This document shows positions 24,301-36,300 of a stretch of 64,000 bases of DNA, one piece after another. Both the position numbers and the translations under genes were made by a program. The notes below the pieces were generated by a model. That model ran no database searches. It had not been told where the DNA came from and worked only from the letters and a program-made list of their open reading frames with translations. Source of the DNA: Enoplolaimus lenunculus (taxonomy: Eukaryota; Nematoda; Enoplea; Enoplida; Thoracostomopsidae); assembly GCA_030248215.1 (NCBI GenBank), contig JASANG010000395.1, forward strand, positions 18,988 through 82,987, given 5' to 3'. Numbering within the stretch: position 1 is the first letter of the stretch; every line of letters begins with the position of its first letter.

Positions 24301-27300
24301 ATCTGCGTAGACTGTTTACAAACCTCCAAAACCGATAATTGAGCAGTTAGCTAATAGATAATTTGCATATTAGCAAGGTTATACTCCTAAATTAGGACTT
24401 TTTTACAATATTTCACTAATTATTAAGGTTAAAAGCAATATAATTTCAGCACTAAATGGTTTTTAGGTGCAAGGAATTTGAATAAATAGTTTACAAACAT
24501 CCAAAACCGATAATTGAATAATTAGCTAATAGATAATTTGCATATAAGCATAATTGATAAGCCTAAATTAGGCGTTTTTTACAATGTTTCACTAATTATT
24601 AGGGTTACAAGTAGTCTAATTTCAGCAATAATGGATTATCGGGTGCGAGGAATCTGAATAAATCGCCTACAAACCTTTAAACGCGATTATCGAATACTTA
24701 GCTAATGGCTAATTTGCATATTAGCTTATTTGACAAGACAAAATTAGGACTTTTTAAATTATTCCAAAAATTGTTAGGGTGGCTGAAAGGTTTTTGCGTG
24801 CGAGGAATCTGAGGAAATTGCTTAAAAACCTCCAAAAACGATATATGAATAGTTAGCTAATAACTAATTTGCATATTACCTTAATTGCTTACGTGTGTTC
24901 GAGTTTCGTTCAATAAATGTAGTCCCACTACGACAGGTAGGCATTATCTTGTAGCTTTCAAATCAGTGAATGAAGAGGTTAGAAAATGAGAACAATTTTC
25001 GGATTTTTGCTTTTAATACTACTCCCCCAATTATGATTCGCAGTAACAGGAATTTGTCAGTTAGACAACCAATCGCTAACTGGTAATAGGTACCATACGA
25101 TTTCAGGATATTGGCCTTACTACGAACTATTAACATGACAAAATAACTAGCGATGTGCCGATTAATCGGCATAGGCATCAGTAATAATCGACACTTTTCG
25201 TGAGTATCGGCATCGGCATTGCTAAAAATTGCCGATACTTTTTACACATAACAATCATTTGGATTGCACATAACAATCATTTGGATTGCTATCAATTTCA
25301 TTTCGGTGTGCACACCAGTGTGTCTGCTTAGGAAAATTGTTCTCTCTTGTGTCTGAGTTTGAAAAAATTAATTGAAATTAACCGTTCTTACAAAATTACA
25401 ATCGTTTATGATGGTTAAGGTTTAAGCCTTCAAACAATAATGTAACGCAGTATTCTGTCTGCTAATTAACTGGCTTCTCCACAGCGGGGAAGCGGGGGTG
25501 GCCTCAGCACTTTTCGAAATTTTCATTTTCCCCCGGCGAAAATTTTGCCGCCCCCCCGGAAAGACCCCCCGGCGAATTTTCGGACGCCCCACAGCAAAAT
25601 GGCCCCCAGCAAATTTTTTTGCTGGGGGGGCCCAGGACTTTGCTAGGCTAAAAATTTTCAATGTTAAAACTAAAAGACCTGGACTTCTTTTGAGGCGGAC
25701 ATTCGGCAAAATATTTTATATTACGCTGAGTACTCATAATTTTTTAAATACAATTCAATAATGACCTGAAAAGAGCACAATTATTTAAAGACCGTTTCAG
25801 GGCATACAGCATTCGAAAGTACCTTGCAGCGGCAAGTTCAACCCGCCTGAGCCTTATGATAAACTGAAGCTGTGACTAACAGGGTGCAACCGGAATTACA
25901 ATTTACCGGAACCGGAATTTCAAAATTTTACCGGAACCGGAACCGGAAAGTGAAAAATGCATTTCACCAAAAATTTCATTTTAATCTTATTTTTTGCTCT
26001 ATTATTTGTGAAATAACCTTAGTCGAACATAGGTATTTATTTTATTTGTTGTACTTTAGATTTTCATCATCGACTGAAGTGAAATCCACCATCAATGGCT
26101 TATATTCGGAGTACAAGTGGCTTTCAAAAGAGATTCTTAAAGTTAGCAAAGTTAAGAAAACAGCCAAATTATAATACCGGAATTTTTACATCCGGTAAAA
26201 ATTTACCGGAACCGGAAGGTGAAAAAATGCCGGAACCGGAATTCCGGTTGCACCCTGGTGACTAATATATAAAATATATATTAATCACAGTTTCAATTAT
26301 AGATTATCTATATTTTACATAGTTGTGCTTCTTTCGACTTCTGGTTAAGTTGTCAGTAATATTAGTTAAAATTATTGTTATTAGCGTTTGCGAGAAATTT
26401 TTTGTCATGTTGAGCGATGAGTAATCTTCAGTTGAGTTGGAAACACGGTCTACAATAAAAAAATGGTCCAAAAAGTCGGTTTGCAAAATTTTAAGCCTGC
26501 CCCCCAGATCATCTGGGGGCCCCCAGGAAAACTGCCCCCCCCAGCAAAATAAGCTGCCCACCAGGAAACGCCCCCCGGCGGAAATTTTCAAGCTGTGGAG
26601 AAGCCAGATTAAGCAAGGTGTACTAAAGTTGGAATCGGCATCGACATCGGTTCGACGTCAGCAAAATTTCAAAATAAGAATCGGCATCGGTATAGGCATC
26701 GGCAAAATTTTGGTATAGACACATCCCTAAAAATAACGCAAATCGTAAACGTGGCAAGTAAGACATATGGTACGTTTAGTTATAACATGAGTGCAAGAAT
26801 TTTTCAAAAACTTGACGCTGTTAAGCTACGCTTTTGAGGTCAATATAAAACAGCTTATACTGGCACTCTCTTCTTATTATTGTGGGAGCTTGTCCCCAGG
26901 AGTGCCATCAAGTTTATGAATTCTTGGTCTAACTGTAACTACACTATGATTACTCTACTTCTGACTTTTGAGATCATAACAGTCCTTTTGGCTGTTAACT
27001 GTGCGAATGCTCCCCCTGCCAAGAACACTGGATTATATCGGAATTGAAAAAGCAATTTTACAGCGAAATCCAGGGATAGGCGGTCTCGGAAAAAACCGAT
27101 ATGTACCGAGACCGAGACCGGTCATGAAATGTCTCGGTCTCGGTTAATTTTTTCATCATCGAAAATAAAATTAAAATTTTCAAAATAATTTATTTCTAAT
27201 GAATTTTTCGTAGTTTTGTTTTTCAGAATTTCTGCTCATAACTATTGCGTAACTATGAAAATTCATAGATTCACAATTTCATTCATTAGGCATCACTTAT

Positions 27301-30300
27301 TTCAACAATTAAGGGATACTACTTGCAGAAGTCTTAAATTCTGGTATCGGTTTCAAATCACCGAGACTCAAAAACCATGACCGAGGCCTACCAAATACCG
27401 AGAGTCCGATCTCTGCCGCAATCGAAAATACAAATTATGCACGTAATTATACAGCGTGCAAACGGAATTCCAATTCCAATTGAAATCCAGTTCGGATTCC
27501 ATGTATATAAACGGGATCGGAATCGAAATGTTTCATCGGTTTCTTAATAAATAAACCTACTATAATTGAACTAAACCAGACCAGAAGTCGAGAATTCTAC
27601 AAATGTATGACTGTAGTGTTGAAGTAAGTGATGGCTAATAAATAAAATTTTTATAACTATAAAAATACAAAAAAACTACGAAAAAAGCATTAAATATTGT
27701 TTATTTTGAAAATTTTCATCTTTAAAGTGATGACCAAAAATTGACTGAGACCGCCTATCCCTGTTGACCAAGGCAAAACTCAAACAGGTAAAACGATGAG
27801 CATGAGCAAGCTATAAACCCAAGCGTGATTCGAACTGACGCGGGAGCTAAAAATGTTTGTAGCAAAGGTTTTCTAAACAGCTCTCTAACCGATTGAGCCA
27901 TTTTGTAAACGATGAACATTTTTGTTTACGTATATATATAAAGTACGTATAAATGCACTAAAAATTTAATGGGCCATACGTTTTGAACCAGAGGGCCTGC
28001 AGACCTCCAATGGCACCATGCCCGTCATCTTCCATACGATAGACCACTTTTTAATAAATTCCTATGTAATCCAGATTCCGTAAAGATGAAAATTTCATGT
28101 AAACATATATACGTACGTATTTTGCGTGACTTAAATATTTCAAAAATGCAAAAGGTTAAGTGCTATACCTGATTAATATCCAGTTCCAATTCCGGTAAAA
28201 AGTTACTATTCGTATCCGATAGGGTATCCAGTAAATTAATATCCTGCCGCGCCCTGGCATTGACTGCTCGCTATGTATTAAATTAATTGATTTTTATAAA
28301 ACGAAAACGATATATACGTACCACACGTTGCTCCAGCATCATTTTCATGAGTTTTCATGTGTTCAGCCAGCGCCACCCTAGTCACAAACGACTGTGCACA
28401 CACGCTACAGATTTGGATTGGACGTTGTTTTCGAGGTCGAATCCGAGTCGAACCAGGCATTGCACACAAATGTTCGGTGTTATCATCGTCATCACCGTCA
28501 AGAATGACAAGATCTTCTCCATCGTCTGTTCCTAGAATTACCATAACAGAAAATTCACTTAATACCTATTATTACATCGAACATTAATATACGTAGCAAG
28601 GATCAACCGGAAATCCTGTTCCGGCCAAAATTCCTGCAAAAATTCAATTCTTGTTCTCCTTCCCGCATTCAAATACGCAGGAACCGGAATTTTCACGGTT
28701 TTGTTCAAATGATTCATAATGATTTAAATATTTGAAACATTGTCTTTAAAAAATTTCATTTCTACATGAGTGTTTTTGTAATTAGTTCAATTTTTATTAT
28801 AGATTAAAAATCTGACGTGGTTTTCCAAAATTTTATGGTGAAATAGCTCAAAATTCGCTTAAACCATTTTTTGGTAAGTTTTATGAAAAGTTCAATAGCA
28901 ATTCGGTGATAAAAAATATTTCAAATTCCAGTTCCTGTCCCTGTATAGAAATTCAATTCCTGTTCCTGTTCCGGCAAAATTCAGTTCCTGTTGGAACCCT
29001 GATACGTAGGTATGTACGATCCTACATTATGAAATACGCAAAGAAATTACAAATTGGGCGTTGTTGTTGAGCAAAGTTGCCCCTGGTAATTAAAAACTTT
29101 ATAGTTAGTTGTTACCGGGTCAAAGAGTGTTCGATTTGTCTGACGCAAATTCCTAGAACTACGGAACGGAACAAAACTTGTTAATACTGTTTGAGTTGCC
29201 GAATAACCATGTATCCGGAAGGGTTCCAACAGGAACTAGATTTTGACGAAACAGGAACCGGAATTTCACGTAGAAATGTGCCAATTAATCGGTAACAATC
29301 GGCACTTTTAGGTGAGTACCGGCATCGGCACTGAAAAAATTCGCCGATTCTTTGCCGAAGTCGCTAACATAAATATTTGAAACGGATTTGGTTTTGGCAA
29401 CACATTCCTTATTTTTAATCACACACCTCAGGCATAAAATGCACACGTAAAGGACCACCTCCACAATTCACGATGGCGACCACGAAACAAAATCATGGCT
29501 ACCTAGTAAATTTCTTCAACATAAATTACCTTCATCGTCTATTCCTCGAATTATAAGCGGTAAAACGCTTGGCGAAACTCCGAGCTTTGCTCGGAGTTTC
29601 TCTTCGCTCTATAAAAGTACGTCAATTGGTTCCATGGCAGTTATCATAAATACAAATACTATTGGTTACAATTTTTGATGTTCGTAAAAACATTCGACAA
29701 GTCTAAGTACCAGGGCCGGATGTCAATTTTTTCCGGAGCACAATATCCGGTCGTACCCTTGCATATACGTATTTTTCGAAGTTATGAACAGCGCACAAAA
29801 ATTGAAAATTTTAGCAACTTTATTATTTCAGTGTACGCATTACAGTTGTCTCCGTCGAACTAACGATCTAAAAGCAAGAAATGAGGCGATAATAATGTTG
29901 AAATTGAAACTTGAAATAAGTTGCAACTGCCATTTGTGCTTTTGTAAATGTATTTAACAATGTGTATATATATCAGGCAATCTTCAATAAAATTAAAAAA
30001 TGGCGTGTTGAAATGAGAGCTGAATAGCACAAAACAAGGTAACTAGCGATTGTGCACAAAAACTCATTTGACTTTACGAAAGCATATCGCTGCGATGATC
30101 CCGAAAATTCGAATATGGCTGTTAAATATCTAAAATTTAGGCAACCTAAAAATATGCCGTTTTATTTGCGCACAAACCTAAATGCCAAACCTTGCGGTGT
30201 GATAAAGAAGTGTATAAGCCTAATTCAACAGCCTAACAAATACTGCCTTTGATTTCTGAGCCTAAGTCGACGGCCTAAACTAAGCCTAAGTAAATGAACC

Positions 30301-33300
30301 TAAGCGCAGAAATTCGGGCCATTTTTTCAGGTGCTAAGGTGATATGAGACCCTTAAACAAAAAAGCCCTGCAGTTAGACCGAAAAAATCTATTGCTTTCA
30401 TACAATGTTTCGCTAGTTAAGTGATTAAATAAGTAATGTTAACGTAAGCTAACCGAGTCATGTCTAGTGTATTGTGCATCATAAATGATATACAGTGTGA
30501 GTATTTTAATAATGATGAAATACAGATGTTTCAAAATTTCAAGAAGTTCTGTCAACTATTAACTCGGTGAATCCACTAGCGCCTCAGTCAGCAGGGTATA
30601 TACAATGCTAAATTGCAATCGCACGTACAGCATAGCGCAAGCCTAAAGCAGTTTCCAAACCCAATCTGTCTGATTCCAAGTTTAATCCTGGAAGTAGGAG
30701 AACAATTTAAGTTTTGTTCCAAACTTGATTTTACAAGTCAACTTGTACTCATAAGCTAGCTCACGCTTGCTTAGAGCGCATTTCAAACTTAAATTTGAGT
30801 GTCATTTTAGTCTGAGTTTGAAGGCGTATATTAAAAATAGTACGAATACTTATAAGCAACAATCTAACCAACCACCTGTTTCAAAGGCAGATTTGCACAA
30901 ACATTTCATTGTTCAATTTTAGTCGATTTTAACTGAAAGGCAAGCCTATAAATATTCTTTAGCGTAAACTGAAGTCCAATGTTTTCTATGACCATCATTG
31001 ATTCTCAAAAAATCAATGCTGACATTAAATCATATTCTAAACATGGGTTTCCTGCGTTCACTTTGTACCAGATTAGACTTACTTGGCAACTGCAGAGTAA
31101 TCACATTTTTCAATCTGTAAACTTAATTCATTTTTTGACTCAAAATTGAAATAGACTAAAATATGACGTAGACTTAAATCAATTGGGCGAGCAGCGACCC
31201 GCCCAGTATTGTATCATTGATACTGTCTACGATAGCACGCGTATCTGCCGATGCTTAGCACAATTCTTGATTTTAAACTTCGATTTTAAACGTTATTACA
31301 ATTTTCAACGATAGGCCAAAAATTAAACTGCTGCAAAGTTAATGATTATACCATATAGATCCCAAATCAAACACTTATTTTAAGCCGTCTTTCGAAATAT
31401 CAGTTTTGATAACTTTTGGAAATATTAGAAAACTGTAAAATATAAGCTATCTATTAGTGTGAACAAAGATATGAACAGCAAGATGCATTTTAGTGTAAAA
31501 GTGGTATCTACTGCCAATATATTGCTATGAAACACTTTAGCAAGTGTTCTGGAGTTACCAGACTATAATTAAACATTAATATTTAACATTTTCATGAACC
31601 CTCAAAGCTTATATATCAAGTTTAAAGACCTCATATCCGGTTGAATATCCGGCAAATTTGTAAATTGCGACAAATCTTTGGCGTTTATCAAATTGTCTGT
31701 GAAATTTTGTTAGTTAATAACATCCATTGCAACCAAACTCAAGGCATAGCCTGTTAGCATACTTTGTGTCTGTGAAATTTTGTTAGTTAATAACATCCAT
31801 TGCAACCAAACTCAAGGCATAGCCTGTTAGCATACTTTGAGTAAAAGTACTAAACTTTATGAATCTACAGCGCAAGTTTCGGTATTTTGCACGTGTTTAA
31901 GTAACGTACGCTTGAGTCTGGTAAGTTAAAACTCAATCGGCATGCAACGGTTTAAGTTTTGCGCCTTTCTAATAGGCGGCGCTTACTGCTTTTTGAACGG
32001 CGCTCAGTGTCCTACTTTGCCTGATTTATGTGTTGCCCAATGAAATTATTTCACTGCAGTTATCAAACGCCAAAACATTTTGATGGGTGAAAACATTTTG
32101 GTTAGAAGACACCATAATTTTTATCAATGTCATGTATGGGTAGCGTAGCGAGTAAAAATTATTACCCATTGGGTTCTATTTAATTTTATCTATTACTTTC
32201 AAGCATACATACATACCAGGGTGCACCGGATACCAAAATCTGACGGAACCGGATAATTTATTATTTGGCCGGAGCCGGATAATGAATTCAAATCTAATCC
32301 TAGATCGCGTTCAAATATCAGAACGTATCTTACAATTCTTCCTTCCGTGGCTTAAGGTACCCAAAGTGTTTAAGCGACAAAGTTTAACATCTCTCGCCGA
32401 TGCATTTTTAATACTTTAACAACGATCCTATTATGCTAATCTATGTTTTTGTAGCATTGCGTTCAGTTGCAATATTCGATTGATTCAGTTTTTCGTAGGT
32501 AAAAAAACACAGGTGGCTAAGATCAGGGATGGGAATCTCGGCCTCAGTCTCGGCAAGCTTCGGTATTGTGTGGGTCTGGGTTTCCTGAGTTTCGGTGGCT
32601 TGGAACCAACACTAGAAGTCGAGGATTTGCAAATGTTGGTAAACCTGTAAAAAGCAGAAGTTAATATTCTTGAAGCAACGAGTGCCTGGCGAATAAAATT
32701 TCGCTATAATCTATGAATTTTCATACCTGCGCAATTATTATTAGCACATATTATGAAAACACACAAAAAACTACGAAAACAGGAGTAGAAATAATTTACT
32801 TTGAAAATGTAGTTTTTTCGGTGATGTCCAAAAGTGAACCGAGACCAAAACATTTCATGACCGGTATCTGCTCATCTCTGGCTCGGATTAAGGCAACAAT
32901 TTTTGATTAGGCTTATTCGGCTTAGTGACAGACCCGTTTATACACTAAAGTATAGGATTAGCCTTAGGAATAATTGAAATGTGCTGAGATATATTCTCTT
33001 ACGTTCCTAGAATAACTCTCGTCATCTATATCCGGTTTTCTAGCGTCACTGTAACCCATTGTGAACGTACACGGTCACATGCAAACATTCACATTACATG
33101 TGTGACAAAAATTACTATAAATACGAATATCAATTCAAAGAAGGATCTCAAAAAACATGAACCTGACCTACCCGTTTTAGCAACTGCACGATTTGCTGTT
33201 GTTGAATGTCCAGTAACCATCGATGGTGTGATATCTCCATCGAGAACCATTACATCTTCGTCGCTGTTGTTGCTCTGTTTAATTGTAATGGTTTCCTTTT

Positions 33301-36300
33301 CGGAAGTAGCACTACTTGTTGTCGTTGATGCTGAATCAACCGCAGCTTCAAACAATTGCTGTTGTTGTACGCTAAGTTGTTGCGAAACAGTTTCTGTGCC
33401 AGCAACTTGCTGGTTCGACATAGCTACATCTTCTGCAGGCGTTAGAATCCTTTCGACGTTTTGCAAAATACAATTCAGCAGCTCGTCCACGATGTCAGCA
33501 TCGTCTTGCCCGATAAGTTTATTGGCAGCCACACAATTCAAACTAGCACTCTGTGTGTGCTCATCGGAACTCTCGATTGTCGACTTTGTAGAAAAGTGCT
33601 TCTGAATTTCAGATTCATTAGAAACATCAGTACTTGTGGTGTTTGCACGTTGCTCTGCTTCCTTATAACTTTCGCCACCTGAGTATATAACTTCTATTTC
33701 AATTTCATCATCACAATCCTCGGACTGTGTAGCACTATTAGGCGTTTTCTGGCTATCAGCAGAACCATCGTTGTCCACAGTACATGAAAGATTGTTTCCG
33801 TTCATAACTCCATCTTGCTTTGGCATAATTTCAGAATCCGCCGTTGTTTTCAGTGAAGATTCTGGCGCCTGAATCGCAGTAATTTTCGGAGTTGGAAATA
33901 CTTGACCGGACTGTGGACACAAAAACACGCTTCGCGGGTGACTGAGGATAACATGTGAATAATAACCAGTGGCAGTAAATGCAACAGGGCATTGTTCTAC
34001 TTGAGTGCATTGCAAGCATTGACAACATGCAACAGTCCCACAATTGACATATTTCTGTGACTCCGATAACACAACAGGTTCGCATTTTACTTCACTGTCA
34101 GATTGCTTGTGCGCATTATAGCGGTCCAATTTGACAAAACATTTTGCACATATATCGCAAACAAACGCATGTTCTTCAGTCAAATGTGTTTTTAGCTCAT
34201 CGGGATTTGCGAATTTATTTCGACAAACTGGGCATATCATTGGTCGAGGTTGACCGATACCCGGTTGTTCGCTGCTACGTTTCTTATAGCCTGAACTCAA
34301 TGAACTGCTGTTTAATTTCAAGCTAGATGGTTTTACTGTTTTAAGAACCGCTATGTCTTGATTTTGCGTCAGTTTAGCAGATGTAGCGTTGGTTGCTTGC
34401 TGTTCCACATTCGAGCCTGCAATGGTTACGTTTGAAGATCCTTGACCTAGACAGAGACTAGCAGGATCGATGGTAGCTGCGGACACACGATTCGTAAATG
34501 TTGAAACAACCGATGTAAGCGGAGTCCTATCCTGTGTTTCCTCGATAACAACTGCACTCCTATTTTCCTTCCGTGTTACTTCTGAAACCACTGGCACCGC
34601 AGCTTGATTTGCAATATCTGCATCGACAATATTTCTTGGTTGTTCCGTAGGACAAACTACAGGAGGTTGTTCACTATGCCCTACACGTTGCTGTGGCACT
34701 TGATTGCGTTGTGTCGAAATGGTGGACATTGATGTGCTAAGGACGGCTTTGACCGAGTCGCCATAAACGAAATAAACCGGACCCCTACAGCCAGAGGCTA
34801 TAATCGGCGCATTGGCAGGTGCAGGCGTGAAAACTGCAGCGAACGACGACGGTATACATCGTGGAATCGCAGAAGACGGTATTTGCTGAAACAGATGCCT
34901 TCCCGATGGAATGGTTGGCAATGGAACATTTGGAACCACAATCAAAGGTGTTATAGTAGGTAGACCGCAAAATGTAGCTGTCACGGATTGGGCATTCACG
35001 CCCGTAACTACATCTTTTGCATCCAACGAAATATCTGATTTATCACTAGTGCTTGGGACTACTTTAGCTTCCGAGCTACCAATCGTTGCGTTGTTTGTTT
35101 TGTAATCTGCTCTGTCTTTGTTAAAATCGCGTACTACTAGCTGGTCTATATCAACATCAGCGGGCCACTGGCTGCTTTTTTCTATACAATCATTGTATAC
35201 AACGGTCTTTTCTTCTAAAGAGTCTTCAATACGTTTGTTTTCCCGATTCTTGTTTATAATATCTCCATCGTTATCGGTTCCATTACAGTGTAATCGGTGT
35301 TCTAAAATGTTTACGACAAATGTATCGCAACGTTTACACCGTGCAATAGTCTTCTTGTTCAAAGTATGTTTACTGAACACGTTGTCCTTTTTTGGCAGAC
35401 CGAGTGACTGAGATTTTTGGCAAAAAATTTTCGATCCTGAATGGCTTGGTTTAAACTCAACACGTAATTTAGAAGCCAAAGGTGTATTCTTAGCAGAGTC
35501 AGCGTTGCCATCACAAGAATTCACATGCGACTGATATTCAGATATGTTACGAAAATCCGCTCGCTCGCAGGCGTAACACGTTGCTTGAAATTGTACTGGA
35601 GTGCACCGACACACAGCATAAGGATGCTGGTTAACATCTGCAGTTGCAACAGATCCCGCGCTATTATTTGTAAGTTGCCGTGAACTACTTGCTGTTGGCC
35701 CATGCTGGGCAACTGGTAATGTGACAGCATTAGCTACAGAGCTTGTACTTGAAAACGGCATATCTCTTACCGTACTGAGACGCAGTGTCACCCTTGCGGC
35801 ATAATAGTTTTCCATGTCCTTCTTAAGTTGCTTTGAGACCTCCGGATTCAAATTCCACCAATTAAAACCGTCTGTAACGTTCCAGTCTCGCAGGACGCGT
35901 TTGGCGTCATTCTCCGCGAAATGAGTTAGGTCTCGTAACGAATGGAAAGCTACCGGTGCTAAATACGTACCTTTTAATGGCGTTGCCGGACATTTAACAA
36001 GTTCGTGCCTTTCATCGTTATCTGTTAACGCATTATTCGGCAAAAGCCATCGCCTTGTGTAAGACAATGCACAATCGTGATAATTAAACGCAGACTCTAA
36101 GAAATCGTTTCCACACAAATCACAGACTACTAATTCATCGTTTTGTTGTTGTGGCGACTCAGTGCAACCATCAACGCCTCTTCTTGAGGTTTTTTTCTTT
36201 TTGCTTGAAGTGTTCGCTTGACTTTCAGTCTCTTTACTGCTACTATACGATCCTTGCGGACCAAAACAACTACTGGACCACGCTTGAGAAGTTCTGTTTG

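Larger units (their letters stand above)
25148..26729. mobile_element. hAT-like element, ATCGGC family, carrying nested insertions
   Basis: Ends are TAGCGATGTGCCGATTAATC and, at the right, GGTATAGACACATCCCTA. The flanking AAAATAAC (25,140-25,147 and 26,730-26,737) is a perfect 8-bp target duplication. ATCGGCATCGGC words fill both subterminal parts. It is interrupted by the G/C-run element at 25,470-26,607. It lies in a zinc-finger gene intron. Confidence 0.85.

Noticed and set aside
23975-24950. CRISPR array (regular repeats with spacers)
   Set aside because: The 175-bp monomers are tandem and AT-rich without unique spacers, and the DNA is animal nuclear sequence.
23975-24950. Firm Helitron assignment for RepA
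   Set aside because: The tail is suggestive, but the head lacks the expected start and no Rep/helicase is present in the window.
25872-26174. 100-codon plus-strand frame shared in part with 41,452-41,649
   Set aside because: Both are interiors of two recent copies of one MITE; other copies of the family do not keep the frame.
27815-27907. Functional tRNA gene
   Set aside because: A- and B-boxes are present, but spacing and stem pairing are poor.
33102-33605. 167-codon plus-strand frame
   Set aside because: It is antisense to the well-supported 4.1-kb zinc-finger exon and has no independent support.
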